DNA of 64,000 nucleotides from Undaria pinnatifida (GCA_012845835.1 JABAKD010000025.1:14795966-14859965), one strand, 5' to 3'; positions 11,060-21,917 are shown, counted from the stretch's first letter. Made by a program: numbers and translations. The notes: generated from the sequence alone by a model not told the origin.

Positions 11060-11316
11060 AAAAACATAACTTCGCACGGACGCCACGAATACGGTGTTAT
11101 CATTCCAGATCGAAAATTGCCCAATCGAGCGCTGCATCACAGTAAGTACCATTTTCGCAATCGTGTTGTATTTAATATGGAATCGTGTTTTGGCCATATC
11201 TCGTGACAGGCGATGAATTGGGCACTGAAACGGACGTCAATCTCCTCTGTGTCCTCCGTAATGCCTCCAACAAATCGGCCCTTGATCGGGAACGACGACT
11301 TTATTATGGAATTTAA
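11060..11316 (+). CDS. C-terminal two exons of an unidentified gene (68-bp intron)
   Basis: The first exon (11060-11141, acceptor ACAG at 11056-11059) ends before a consensus donor GTAAGT. The intron 11142-11209 ends TCGTGACAG. The second exon (11210-11316) finishes with TAA at 11314-11316. Splicing joins A to GC as Ser and keeps one open frame of about 62 codons: HGRHEYGVIIPDRKLPNRAL, then DELGTETDVNLLCVLRNASN, then KSALDRERRLYYGI. The peptide looks like real folded protein rather than random frame, but I do not recognise the family. The unspliced frame from 11213 (194 codons) is judged a shadow. Confidence 0.45.
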
Positions 11317-11945
11317 AATACTTCGAAGTATGCCATTAGTGTATTTGAGTCTTCGCCGGTATATATCTCGTCATAATCGAGTCGAACTACATGAAAGTAT
11401 GCAACATTTTTTCTTATATTTTTCTTTTTCGCACATGCGGCGATGTGTGAGGGTCAGTGCCTCCAAATTCCAAACTCCTGCTTGGCAGCGGTTCACGAGA
11501 TTCGACTTGTTAAGACATTCTACGTGCTGTCCAGCTCGTATGACGGTTACAGCAATGACCATGCGAAGCAGCGCAGGCTGCTCTGGGGTAGGATTGTATC
11601 CGAGCCGCGATATGAGGAGCTGTGCGGCACCCGCACGGCATGTTGGCATTAGTGCTGCTGCGCTCTGTTCCGGTTGCAAGAGCCTTGATGAAATCGTACT
11701 CTTACGTATTTATTTGTCGCTATATATTGTTCCATACTCTACGTATTTATTTGTCGCTATATATTGGTCCCAAAGTTATTATGGGACAGATAACTAAATT
11801 TGTGCGTGCAATTTTTTTTCTCTTCTCAGTTTGTTCGCCCCTCACCCCCCACCCTCTCTCCTTCCGCCACTCCCCCCCTCTCTCTTCCCCCCCCCCATCC
11901 CTCCCTCCCTCCTTCCCTCTGGCCCCTTCTGCCCCTCCCCCGGCA
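11317..11945. other. Spacer with pyrimidine-rich tract
   Basis: Contains an ACTCTACGTATTTATTTGTCGCTATATATTG segment repeated twice (about 11698-11766), then a strongly CT-rich stretch at about 11830-11945 with CCCTCCCT-type runs. Overlapping frames are low-complexity and not supported as genes. Confidence 0.5.
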
Positions 11946-12341
11946 ATCGGCATGGTATTCGGTTTCCGCGGTGCACTTGTGCTATGTAGGATGAGGGCAA
12001 TGAAAGCGCTTTGCCGAAGGAAAAGCGGAAACCTGGTCAAAAGTACCCCACACCTTCCCCGGTGAGAGATGGGGACGGGAACCGACGCATTATACTGCAA
12101 GGTTGTACCTGATTTTCTGAGGTGCTCTCTTCAAAATCCCCACAAGTTGGTGGTCACCTCGTGTCTCGTTTTTGTTCGCTCTACACTTCGTTCGCTTTTG
12201 CTGTTGCTTACGTTGTTTCCTATGGCCGCGCTTGCTTTTGGCTGTTGCATGCTTTTCGTCTGCTTTCGTGTACGTGTTGTATCTCGCTTGCTTTCGCCTT
12301 TTTCTGTTCGATGCGTGCTTTTGTTTTCGTCTCTTCGCCAG

Positions 12342-12394
12342 GGCCAAGCGGATCGCGTTTTCTACGAGACCCTGCTCAAGCAGAGACCCGAAAG
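12342..12394 (+). CDS. Exon b of predicted nuclear-type protein
   Basis: The exon is bounded by acceptor TCTCTTCGCCAG (ending 12341) and donor GTGAGG (12395). It encodes GQADRVFYETLLKQRPE plus two bases of a Ser codon. Joined to exon c the Ser is completed (AG+C), giving LLKQRPES followed by HMAQDWCLSYGV with no frame break. The short helix-like FYETLLKQRPES-MAQDWC block looks like a conserved domain core, but I cannot name the family with confidence. Confidence 0.55.
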
Positions 12395-12460
12395 GTGAGG
12401 GTGACAGGCGACGTGGAGCACGCGGCACGGTGCTGCAGCACTAACAACTGTGTAATTGGT

Positions 12461-12673
12461 GGGATTTGTACAGTCATCTGTGTGATCTGTACAGTGATAT
12501 ATGTGACCTGTACAGAGATATGTATGATCTGTAGAACGATCTGCGTGATCTGTACAGTGACCGTTGTGATCTGTGCAGTGTTGTGTGTGATCTGCACAGC
12601 GATCTGTGTGATCTGTACATTGCTCGTTGTTACCTATGCAGTGAGTGTTGTGATCTGCACAGTGGTCTGATCT
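12461..12673 (+). repeat. 21-bp minisatellite, about 10 units, inside the b-c intron
   Basis: About ten head-to-tail units approximating GTGATCTGTACAGTGATCTGT. The period is a multiple of three, so the plus strand stays open and encodes a degenerate seven-residue ICTVICV repeat. That makes a false frame over the intron. A related CGATGATCTGATCTGTC phrase recurs at 12923. Confidence 0.85.
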
Positions 12674-12861
12674 GTCCTGTCCGGCGTGCGCATGTACTCC
12701 TTAATCTGCATCGCACGTACAAGTGAAATCCTAAGCGGGGGGACGGATAAAATACATTTCCCGGATAGTGATATGGAAGCCGTCACTACGGGTTCTTGGC
12801 TCTTACATCCCCGTAGGTTCCGAAGAGGCGCTCACATCGATCCCATGTCTGACATGTGTCT

Positions 12862-12902
12862 TCCGCGGCGGTCACATGGCGCGAGACTGGTGGCTGAAAA
12901 CG
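12862..12902 (+). pseudogene. Decayed duplicate of exon c start (c')
   Basis: The stretch TTCCGCGGCGGTCACATGGCGCGAGACTGG parallels the acceptor and first bases of exon c (TCCGCCGCAGCCACATGGCGCAGGATTGG, 108 bp downstream). It would encode HMARDWWLKT in the matching frame and is followed by GTATGTGTG, a good donor. The acceptor CAG has become CGG, so it is probably skipped. It is a tandem exon duplication that has lost its 3' splice site. Confidence 0.5.
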
Positions 12903-12969
12903 GTATGTGTGATGTGTTCGATGATCTGATCTGTCTCTGCATTGATTCTGCCTCTTCTGTCCGCCGCAG

Positions 12970-13111
12970 CCACATGGCGCAGGATTGGTGCCTCTCTTAC
13001 GGCGTGTGCGGAGCCGCAGATGCGGAAATCCTGTACAAGACTGTGTGCAAGAGAAAGGGGGTGCAGCCGAGCTCGAGTGCACCGCCTCTCTCCAATTCAC
13101 CCCCCCAGAAG
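12970..13111 (+). CDS. Exon c of predicted nuclear-type protein
   Basis: The exon starts after TTCTGTCCGCCGCAG and ends at CAGAAG before GTGAGC. After completing the Ser codon from exon b it reads HMAQDWCLSYGVCGAADAEI, LYKTVCKRKG, then a Ser/Pro-rich tail (VQPSSSAPPLSNSPPQK), ending in phase 0. The 142-nt length and both phases fit exons b and d. The basic KRKG followed by a Ser/Pro tail suggests a nuclear protein. The function is unknown. The larger unspliced open frame 12686-13225 is a by-product. Confidence 0.6.
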
Positions 13112-13204
13112 GTGAGCATAACATTTCTACTGCTCTACCTTGTACTCTGGTTTAGGAGGTACATGTTTTCCCAGGCCTTTTCACGAGTAGGATCCCTTCT
13201 CGCG

Positions 13205-13375
13205 GGCCAAATCGCGTCAGGGTGACCCGTCCCAACCCGTAATATTTGATAACCTCCGGACTCGACCCCACTCGACCGGTGAGATTTCCAATACTTCCTG
13301 AACCGACCCGACTCGATCCGCGGGGTTTTCAAGTACCTCACAACCCGACTCGCGGGCCGGGACATGACCCGTGAA
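13205..13375 (+). repeat. Degenerate CGACCCGACTCG repeat
   Basis: Several copies of CCCGACTCG, ACTCGACC and AACCCG in ~170 bp, each followed by a short AT-rich piece (AATATTTGATAACCTCC, GATTTCCAATACTTCC, GGTTTTCAAGTACCTC). The period is about 40-45 bp. It lies in the putative c-d intron. Confidence 0.55.
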
Positions 13376-13530
13376 AAGCCTTGGGCTTTTCGAGTACAGT
13401 CTATGTTACAAGGTTAGGGTTGGGCTTCGGGATGTGGCTGCGTTGAATTACCGGGGGTGTCGCTAGTTGAAAAGAGGGAACACTGGCGCTCCTATGAGCT
13501 AGTACTCCAGGTATAACGTTAAAAAAAAAA

Positions 13531-13848
13531 CTTGACAACTAAAGAAAATCAGTTAGCCACCGCGCAAGTAACCGGCCAAACATCACTGACCAGCCCCGAT
13601 GACTTTATAGCATAGTTTGTGTGTGTCGCAAGTTGGAAAGGGGTGCGAAACTCTTGTAAAAGCTGAAGAAAAAACAATCGACCACCGCGTAAGTACCCCC
13701 CACCGACCAGCCCAAGCGAGTTTATAGCTTAGTCTCGCGAGGTACAGAAGGGGGGCAAGACTCTTGTAAAGACTAATGAAAAAACGATTAGCCACCGCCC
13801 TTGTAACTGGGCAAGTAGCACCGACCAGCCCAAACGCGTACCACACTG
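13531..13848 (+). repeat. Three-unit tandem repeat, ~110 bp
   Basis: Units begin near 13531, 13655 and 13763 with CTTGTAAA-type sequence. Each continues GAAAAAACGATTAGCCACCGC, AAGTA, CACCGACCAGCCC and (first two) GTTTATAGCATAGT. It is non-coding and sits in the putative c-d intron. Confidence 0.75.
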
Positions 13849-14039
13849 CCCGGAAATTCGAACAGTTTTTAGACATTAGTATTGAAATAGAAGGTCGCTT
13901 TTATTTCCGGACAGAGCGGTAGTGTTAGTTTTGGTACCGGTATAAGGATATTCCTGAGCACTGTACGTTGCAATGGTAGTCACATACATACGCATTCATA
14001 TTCTATGTTCTATGCATTGCTGCTGTGTGTTGGTGGAGT

Positions 14040-14390
14040 CCGCGCGCAAGAGAAAGGGGGCCCAAACCGGGCTCGAGTGCACCTCCGCTCGCTCTCCAAT
14101 TCACCCCCCCCCATGAGGCAACCGCAACCATTCCACTACTGCATGTTAGTTTTTAGGGTACACTCGTGGTCCCGCTCTAGTGCGCTGGCCTTTGGTGCGT
14201 GGCGCCACTTCAGTGCGGTGAAAATCACTCTTTACGACCTCTTCCTATAGAGAGCCGCGCTACCCCGGCATAGTTCGGGATCCCGCTTTAGTGCTTGTAT
14301 TCTCGCCAGCTAAGGCATGCGTGCAAGAGGAAGGGGGCGCAGCCGGGATCGGGTGCGCCTCCGCTCCCCTATTCACTCCCCCCAGAAGGT
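14040..14390 (+). pseudogene. Two further decayed copies of the exon c 3' half
   Basis: Copies at about 14044-14113 and 14318-14388 repeat the exon c end (GCAAGAGAAAGGGGG, GGCTCGAGTGCACC, CAATTCACCCCCC). The second ends CCCCAGAAG before GTAGGTGAGC and still looks like exon plus donor. The first lacks a donor. Between and after them an associated intron segment (TGGTCCCGCTCTAGTGCG ... TACAGAGAGCCGCGCT) is repeated at about 14165-14290 and 14800-14900, so the duplication unit included intron. A family A MITE sits between at 14403-14748. Confidence 0.5.
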
Positions 14391-14402
14391 AGGTGAGCAT
14401 GG

Positions 14403-14748
14403 GCGCATGCTACGGTAGAGGTGCACCAAGTTGTTTCTTAATACTCCTTCTCATTTGAGGAGCTCTATACCTTTCTTAACCCATAAACTGATTAGGGCTG
14501 GGGAAAAGGAATAAGTGCTCCCCGATGAATAACGTCATGTCCTATAATAGATATACAACGAAACAAAATGCATAAACAAAACGACGGTCCATCGATATTG
14601 AGTACCCAATTCCAACTCCTAAAATGATCCTAGTCTAACTCCAAGTTCTTTGTCCCCATGTCGGGACTGCGGTGCTAAAAGGGTTGAGGAGTTTCAAAAT
14701 TCAGAATCCGTTCTTGCCAGAAAGTGCTACCTCTATCGTAGCGGGCGT
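14403..14748 (-). mobile_element. MITE family A copy
   Basis: The left tip is CGCATGCTACGGTAGAGGTG and the right tip GTGCTACCTCTATCGTAGCG. Internal landmarks GAGGAGCTCTATACC, AAACTGATTAGG and CGATGAATAACGTCATG are in '-' order. It is about 346 bp, longer than the ~250 bp norm. No clear target duplication is visible. Confidence 0.75.
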
Positions 14749-14899
14749 CCGTATCCATTCTATCACGCTGCTGTACGGTGGTTTTGGAGATACGGTCGTG
14801 ATTCCGCGCTGGTCAGGTGAAAATCGCCGTGTCACGGCCTCGTCCTACAGAGAGCCGCGCTCTCCGGGAACTGTTCGGGGTCCCGCTATAGTGCGGGTG

Positions 14900-16490
14900 T
14901 TTTGGTCTGGCGATGCTTGGCTCGTGTTTGAGTTGCTGAAGCCTGTCTTGTGACCACGGACTTGATTTTGATGATGAGTTAACGTGAAGACAATGCCAAC
15001 AATCATGATAATAGAAATGAGGGCTGGACCATATTTATAGTTTGGACCTACAGTAACAAACAGAAAGTATGCGTGGTTTGTGTCCTGTAGTCGGTACGTT
15101 TGTGTCGTGAGTATTGTGCAGTTTGTTGCATACTGCGTGCACAATACTTTGAACACGCACCCAGATGCACCATGCCACAGCAGCTGCGGCGGGAAATAGA
15201 TTTGTGTCGAGAGTAATAAATGCAGGCCGCGCGGGATATTATGTATCATACTTTTGTCTCACGTTTTGCTCCTGTTACCAGGCTAGTTTATATTTAATCC
15301 TGGGAAAACAGCCGTAGGATCACCTTTTCTCGCCCTGTGGGTACGTGCCGGTGTCGTACTGACTGCTGTACTGTTGCACGTATACCTCCTTGCCGTCGCA
15401 GCCCTCTGAAGCAAGTGGATGGCCGCTGTATGTGGTGGTTTGAGCAGTCAAGGGCGTACGTAGTTGTAACGGTACATGCAGCGGTACTGCTGTGCATTCA
15501 TAGGGGTGCATAGTTTCGAAACGAGAATATTTGCTGAAGACTTGTGACACGAGATGTTACCAACGACTCTATTTCTGAAAAAAAACTCGGCCGCGCATAG
15601 TCAATATGTACCAGTATGGCGCAGGCTGCGGAGTACTCCCTTCACCATGCTTCGTGTACCAGGCCAGTGAGGTGGTCCACGTACACAGCTCGGTACAGCG
15701 TACGGCGCAGAACAGAGATCGAGTGGCGCTCTCGACGCATATCTTCACACGAAGCCGTTTCGTGAATGCCACCCAGCGGCAAACATGGAGCACGTGTCTA
15801 TTACAGCGATACATCGTTGTTGCTTGGTGTATGGCCGGAGCTGCTGTGTTGCTGTAACCTGCCGTATACCTGGTACCTAGAACCTCACGTCTCACATCGC
15901 ACATGCCAATGATCTCGCCACATTTTGTTCGCACACGGACTGTGAGGTTCCGGAAGTCTTTTCCTGACAAAAAACAACTCGGGATTATTTGTCGGCGGTC
16001 CGACAAAGGGCACCCCGACACACAATTTGGGCTTTTAAAAACTGATACACGTCTCCAAAATCTGTATACCACGAAAAGGCTCGGAACGACACAGTAAGAT
16101 GCGCGCGACCGTCGTCGATACGGACCTTCGTTCGCTCGAACAAGATCCGCGATGGTTGACAGCGACACATTTAATCCTTTTAGCACCGCGGTCCCGACAT
16201 AGGGACAAAGCACTTGGGGTTAGACTAGGAAAACTTTATGAGAAAAGTTTGAAATGGGTTTGGCGTATGCCGCAGACCTTGTTGCTTGCGGTGCTCTCGC
16301 AAGAGGTGTGGAACTGCATGTGTAATATATTTGAGGCAATGCCAGCTAAAAAGCCAACCTCAGCTTTTCGAAAACTACGAGTTATGTTTATAAAATGATG
16401 GTGCACGCATAGTCTAAACGACTAATTTTAGGCGATCGCTTCACGTAAAAACAGCAGCAACATATAAAGGGTTACATATTAGTCATAATA
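14900..16490. other. No confidently recognised gene
   Basis: The longest frames are a minus-strand 214-codon frame at 15569-16213 and a plus-strand 99-codon frame at 16099-16398 (MRATVVDTDLRSLEQDPRW at its start). Neither shows a known motif, and plus frames overlap the minus one. The plus frame has plausible protein composition and could be a terminal exon, but I cannot support it further. Confidence 0.35.
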
Positions 16491-16493
16491 GTC

Positions 16494-16738
16494 ACGTGCT
16501 ACGATAGAGGTGGCACGTTTTGAAAAACAAGTTTTTTTGAAAAGACGAGACTGCTTGACCCATTAAAAAATCGTCGGAATGTCATTATAGTTTTCCATAC
16601 AGCAATACTTTGTATGCGTAGGCCATGGTTTTGGTCATCCGGTTGCACTTTGGGTGAGGTACTGTTAATTGTATAGAGCTCCTCAAGTGAGGAGGAGTAT
16701 TAAGAAAAAAAACGGGGCACCTTTGCCGTAGAAGGTGT
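16494..16738 (+). mobile_element. MITE family A copy
   Basis: The left tip is ACGTGCTACGATAGAGGTGG and the right tip is GGCACCTTTGCCGTAGAAGG. Internal landmarks CTTGACCCATTAAAAAATCGTCGGAATG, AGGCCATGGTTTTGG and TATAGAGCTCCTCAAGTGAG are in '+' order. Length ~245 bp, non-coding. Confidence 0.85.
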
Positions 16739-16879
16739 CATCGAATGCGAGTTTTTAATGTACACGGCGCCTTAACATCACTGGACTAGCCATCCTTCTA
16801 CTCGCTTGTCATCTTTACATTAGTTTTCTTTATGTTCTCCGTCACTAGGGCTTTTGCTTGTTCGTCTTTTCGTTCGTTC

Positions 16880-17965
16880 CATTTTGATCCTTCAACGTAA
16901 GAGAGTCCTCTTCTGGTGGGGACGACAACAGGCCAAGCCGATTTGACTTTTTTGTTTATCGGTATGGTATCGAACAACAAGCCTAGTAGTTTTTGTGTGG
17001 TTTATCGGCACCGTATCGAACTCGATTCTCGTTCGGTATCCTATCATGACTGACTGCTTGTCGCCTTTTCATTCGTGTCGTTTTTGTTCTTTCAGGCGGA
17101 AATTCTTTTTCCGGCGGGGGCAGCCGAATACATCGTATCGAGCACGTTTTCCCCTTCACCCCGGCTTGCCCTTCTAAGTTGTTATAATAATGTACGATTG
17201 ATATCGACTGATCGCCTGTCGAAATCATGTCGAACCAATTTTCTTTTATCGGTATTGTATTAACCGAACTCGATTTTTGTTCGACATACGATCACCGTTA
17301 ATAGCTGTTATACCCGCTCGTTGTATTTTCATTCGTTTGTTTCTGTTCTTTCACGCGAGAAAGTCCTCTTCTCGCCGGGGACAGTTCGTCACGTGGCTTA
17401 TCGTGTCCGACGGGTGTTACCCTCCACCTCCCGACGTGCCTTTTTTTGTTGTTTTGACGATGCACGATTGTTTTCGACGCATCACCAATCTAAATCGCGT
17501 CGATTTGAATTTTCGTTTATCGGCATCGTGCTTGCGGAACTCTGTTCTCGTTCGATATCCTGTCACTTATTATTTGCTCCTTTTATCCCGTGTGGTCGTT
17601 TAATTCGTTTTGGTTTTTGTTCTTTCAGGCGAGGAAACCTTCTGGCGGGGGGCAGTTGGATACATTGCATCGAGCGCGTTTTCCCTTCCACCTCTCGGCG
17701 TGCCATTATTTGTTGTTTTTGACAGTGAGCGGTTGCTTTCGACGCGTCGCCGATCTCAATCACACCAATTTGATTGTTGTTTGTCGGGGTCATGCTCACC
17801 GAAGTCGATTCTCGTTCAACATCCCGTCACCTGCTAATAGCTGTTATGCTCGCTTGTCGTATTGCCATTCGTTGCGTGTTGTTTTCTTTCAGGCGAAAAA
17901 ATCCTCTTCTGGGGGTAGCAGCAGGCCTAGAAGCAGCTTGCCGAAGGATATCGAGGCGGATACAG
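16880..17965 (+). repeat. Tandem array of ~265 bp intron-exon units
   Basis: Five units can be aligned. Each has CTCGATTCTCGTTCG, TATCCTGTCAC, a TTTTCATTCGTTTGTTTTTGTTCTTTCAG-type tract and then a GCGARRAAATCCTCTTCTGGCGGGG-type block. The block starts at about 16896, 17096, 17355, 17629 and 17893. The acceptor AG is intact at 17096, 17629 and 17893, changed to AC at 17355, and lost at 16896. The array is therefore a repeated 3' splice site plus Ser/Gly/Lys exon. The last unit is the best exon (separate entry). Confidence 0.75.
17893..17965 (+). CDS. Exon d of predicted nuclear-type protein
   Basis: Acceptor TTTTCTTTCAG precedes GCGAAAAAATCC, and donor GTACGG follows ACAG. It encodes AKKSSSGGSSRPRSSLPKDI then EADT, ending in phase 1. 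Its phase-0 start fits the phase-0 end of exon c, although nearly 5 kb of intron would separate them. The earlier array units encode ARKPSGGGQLD and similar, so this is the last member of a duplicated Ser/Gly/basic exon series. Any downstream exon was not located. Confidence 0.4.
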
Positions 17966-18065
17966 GTACGGTTGAGTGTTGCCATCCACTCAGAAACATC
18001 AACAACGAGTATTATCAGTAGTGCCTTCAAGGCGACGGGGATAGGGCTGCGAGATTGCTAGATTT

Positions 18066-19015
18066 GACGGCGCGTCCTTTCTTGGGAAACGGAGTAAACG
18101 CCGACTGTTACGGAGATCCATTGCTATTGGTAGGACAAATTGAGAAAACAACATGGGCGGGGGGGAGGTCCCTGTTGTTTATAACAATGTTTGTCAATCA
18201 CTGATGTTTTTTTGCCTGGTCTACACGGATCACACGAAGACGGTCGCCATATTCCAGATGATTGGTAGTAGAGCTCTACTGACAAGTGTATTTTTTTTTG
18301 TCGCTTTTTTTGTGGTCCTCCGTCATAACCTTCGTTTCCGTGGTGTCTATGGTGATATTCGCATTCACCACAGGTCGAGCTACAAACATGGGAGTCAGAT
18401 GCAAACACGCAGACCTTCGCAAATTTCCGCACGTAATTAACTGCTGTAATACCTAGCCAACTAAAAACTAGTCGGCGCCTTACTAGTATACTATGACTTC
18501 CAAGTAGTGTAATTAACTAACTCACAGCCCTGCGATTGGGCCTAAACATGTTTGGGCCCGCTGCAAGTACAATTGGTGTTCTTTCTGCTTCACAAAGCGT
18601 TGGCGCTTAGTCGGTGCCTTACTGTTGTAGTATGGCGTACTATCAGCATTCATTGTCAATCAACTCGGAGCCTTACTCATGGACCCAAAGCTGTTTTGAC
18701 CCGCTACAAGGTACAATTGTTTTTTTTCCACTAGCTTCGGCGTTATTCGCGTCGCATTCAACGTCTGCGAAAGGGCATGCCTCTATTAACCACGTCATGA
18801 CCTGAAATTGTTGGAATCCGTTTTTTGGCACCTAAAGCGATCTGGTGCTGAGGGTTATATTCCCCTTTGGAACTTTAGAGAGGTACGAAAACGAACAAAG
18901 AAATGATTGTTACCTTTTTGTTCCCACGAGGTAGCCCGAGCTGCCGAAGCAAGGGGCTTGTTCGAAGTGCAACGTAAGATATATATGTATGGGGTTTGTT
19001 CGAAGCGCAACATAA
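18066..19015. other. No recognisable gene
   Basis: Contains a loose duplication (GCTGCAAGTACAATTG ... GTTTTTTTC and GCTACAAGGTACAATTG, about 18560 and 18702) and otherwise short overlapping frames with no motif. Confidence 0.4.
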
Positions 19016-19135
19016 GATATTATATATATATATGATCCGTAATACGCGCGATCGGAGTATCACAAACAGCTTGCAAAGATGAGTTTCGACAAAATCTTCG
19101 ATCTAAGAGCTGGAGTGTAATTTTATTTTTGTAAC
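19016..19135 (+). repeat. Family B / poly(G) element end fragment
   Basis: Contains CGTAATACGCGCGATCGGAG, TATCACAAACAGCTTGCAAA, GATGAGTTTCGACAAAATCTT and AGCTGGAGTGTAATTTTATT, which match the terminal ~110 bp of the elements at 37610-37725 and 53660-53750. A (TA)n run precedes it. It is a solo end. Confidence 0.8.
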
Positions 19136-19854
19136 ATACAGTCTATGTATAAAACTCAACGAACTGAGATATTTAATCTCTTTCGGCTTTTTTTCAATAT
19201 CGCGATATTCGTATGCGAGAATTGTGCGATATGACGCTATGATCGTTTTATATTAGATACATCAGGGATATGTGAAAGTCGTGATGAAGACCAACAAGGT
19301 GATTTGCGGATATTAACCGAAAAGATGAACACATAGCATCGCCTTGGGGCAAAAATAAAGCTCAAGCCGATATTCGGCGAAAATATCGCCATAGCTGACA
19401 AGCGTATAAAACAAGATAGGCTCATGATTCGGCTGTAAACGTCCAAGATTCAATGTGGTCGCGATATTGTTGAGTGTTAAATTTTCTCTAAGGCGGCGTT
19501 TGACACGCCCACATCATGATGATACTGTTTCGCGCGTTTTTCCCACAAGGTTGATCATACCGCAATTCTCGCTTTTTCGGTCGCTATACTATATTCAAGC
19601 CCCCAAAAGGTTCGCCCCCGACTTTCTTACTCCCCGCTGTGTACTGTGTTGCGGTTGCAGCACTGCGTGTTGACACTTGGAAAGGGCTGGCGTTGGCGAT
19701 GCTTTTCCAACCTGATTCCCCCCACCGCGCGTGCCGTTTGGCTCCACCGCATTTGGCGTCGTCTCGCAGGATTCGGACCCAGCAGTGTTTTCGAGGGTGT
19801 CGGAACGACTGGATTCTGAGGGGCTGTTCTCGATAGTCCAAAGCAGTAGGTGTA

Positions 19855-20230
19855 CGTGGAAGTGGACGTGGCGGTCATGGATGAGGCTGGGGTAAGGGTT
19901 GGGGTGAGGGTGTTCGGGAGTGTTAGGGGCTATCGAACTTGCGCGATCTCGCGAAGTGGAAGTGGGGGTAGAGGTGGGGCTCGAGGTGTGGGTTGGAGTG
20001 GTGGTAGTGGTGGTGGTGGTGGCGGTGGATGGGGGTGGGGTGGGGTGGGAGGGGGATGCTCGGGATTCCGAGGGACTATCCTCGCTGGGCCGAGACTGGA
20101 TATTCCTTTTTGTTATCGAGAGGTACCGAGCTCTCGCTATCGCGCGAAGGGGAGTGGAAATAATCGTGGACATGGGGTTGGGGGTGGGGGTTGGGTTGGA
20201 GGTAGAGATGGGAGTGGGACGGTCGGTTCG
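19855..20230. repeat. GT/G-rich low-complexity region
   Basis: GTGGTAGTGGTGGTGGTGG-type and GGGGTTGGGGGTGGGGG-type sequence. It opens long frames on both strands (Gly-rich on plus, Pro/Thr/Ser-rich on minus at 19595-20290), which I treat as artefacts of composition. Short blocks (CGAGAGGTACCGAGCTCTCG, GCGCGATCTCGCG) are palindromic. Confidence 0.7.
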
Positions 20231-20689
20231 CATTCGACACCAACAATTAGGACTCGGCAGCTTGTTTCGACTCACTGTAGAGATGGACACCGGATAACGT
20301 TTTTGAAAACCGACAACCGGATAGGGGGCGTTCTTCTCAGCACCGAAGGAAGGCGTTTGCCCAGTTTTGGTTTTGGCCTGATTAACCGGTTATCCGAAAC
20401 CGGATATTACCGATTTTTAAGGGTAAAACCCTTCAATACATTGAAAACGAGAGGAGCTTCCCCCCTCGATTTTGCCTCGGACTTTCTTCGATTCTCCAGC
20501 TTCCTGTGTTCTCGTAAGCTTGTGGTTGATTGTGTGCACCACCCTGTCTCTTTCTACTTCTGACGGGAGGGGTTCGCCTGAGGTTGGCGATGAAGGCGAC
20601 GCATGTTGGGTTGTGGGTGTGGATGCGGTCGTTAGCATTGTTGCTTTTTGCACATTGGCTCATACCCATAAACGATAATCGAGTTCATG

Positions 20690-21420
20690 GTCACAGCGGA
20701 AATCTTGGCATCCTATCATACATCTGGCGAGTTGATCGCTCGCCATGTGTTGGTATTCTCCAAAGAACGGTAGCTCTGGATTGACAGGTAATTGTCGGGT
20801 TCGGCCACATTCGTACTGCAGAATAACCCATGACTGCGATCCGCGATCTGATCGACAGCGAACTTTGATTAGCCCCTATATTCCCCAATCAGATACCAGT
20901 GACAGCTCGGTATTGAAGAAACTTTGAGCTTTCTGCGTGTGCAACGAGCTCAAGACTTCAGACTTCGTAATTAACCGCACACCAGCGTAGATCTGACAAC
21001 TATCAAAGTCTCCACAATCTTCGACCTGGCTGGGTGATTGCCCAAACCAGCGGGGTACTCAGCAATGCTGTCTCCGGGCTGACAGACCGTTCTCGGGTTT
21101 GGCCACACTTCTTCGCAGTATAACTCGCCCCTCCGCGATCTGATCGGCAATGAGTTTCGACCTATCCCTAGGGTTTCGAAACGGTTATTGCAGATGCTTG
21201 TACGAGTATCTTACTTCGTGTAAGTTTTGATCTTCGGCGGGCGTAGCAGACGCGAGACTAAAAACAGTATCAATGTGGTCAAACCCGAGGAAACCCTGTC
21301 AGCCCAGAGCCAGCTTTGCTGAATACCCCGCTACTGCGGGTGAGCAATCAACCAGATGGAAGATGATAAGATGCTGTCAGGGATACGCTGGTGTGTGGCT
21401 GGTTATGCAGCCATGTGCTC
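20690..21420. repeat. Diverged tandem repeat with GTCGGGTTCGGCCACA motif
   Basis: Units at about 20788-20870 and 21080-21165 share TGACAGACCGTTCTCGGGTTTGGCCACA or its variant, GCAGAATAAC and CGCGATCTGATCGRCAGYGA. A third, partial copy near 21275 (GTGGTCAAACCCGAGGAAACCCTGTCAGCCC, with CAGCTTTGCTGAATA) is in inverse order, and a fourth lies at about 21808-21885. No coding signal is seen. Confidence 0.6.
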
Positions 21421-21537
21421 GTTACAGAATAAGCAGGAAGAGCCAAGTACTATGATAGGCTCCCAATTTGGGTAACCTTAGGATGGATCAAAGTGTGATG
21501 TGCTCGTGTGCTCGCGATCAGATGCATGGGTGTGGTT

Positions 21538-21768
21538 CTACGGTAGCCCCCCCAACTTTTCTTTAACGAAATCGCCGGTTTTGAAACCAGCTCCTGGCCG
21601 TATCTCCTGAAATACGGTCCCCCTTACCACCCGGACGTCATCGTTCGATAGTCCTCCGCAAACAAAATAATATATGCAGATACTCTTTTCATAGCATCCT
21701 TCCTCGTGTCGAGCAGCCATGAAACGTTCGTTAAAGAAAACCGCTGGTTTTGGGGGGGGCTATCGTAG
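21538..21768. mobile_element. Small TIR element with CTACGRTAGCCCCCCC ends
   Basis: The left end is CTACGGTAGCCCCCCC followed by TTTTCTTTAACGAAATCGCCGG. The right end is its inverse, ending GGGGGGGGCTATCGTAG. About 40 bp of imperfect terminal inverted repeat encloses ~230 bp, a MITE-like element distinct from family A although the CTACGRTAG tip is shared. No clear target duplication is visible. Confidence 0.7.
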
Positions 21769-21917
21769 AATCAGTCATGGCGGATCTGTGAAAGGTTTTC
21801 TTCGTGGTCAAAACCGAAGGACTACCTGCCAGCCCAAAGCCAGCTTTGCTGAATATCAAGCTGATATTCGCCCGGCTAGACAGAAGAGTATAGGGTTGAT
21901 TGTCGTGGGCGCCAAGG

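Noticed and set aside
11213-11797. 194-codon plus frame from MNWALKRTSI
   Set aside because: The spliced frame from 11060-11141 to 11210-11316 explains this DNA better. The long frame runs on into repeated AT-rich sequence.
12122-12670. 182-codon plus frame ending in ICTVICV repeats
   Set aside because: Its second half is the 21-bp minisatellite, open in frame only because the period is divisible by three.
15569-16213. 214-codon minus-strand frame
   Set aside because: No motif, no splice context, and several plus-strand frames overlap it. Cysteine and Arg usage look random.
19595-20290. 231-codon minus frame rich in Thr/Pro/Ser
   Set aside because: It depends on low-complexity GT/G-rich DNA, and the plus strand is equally open.
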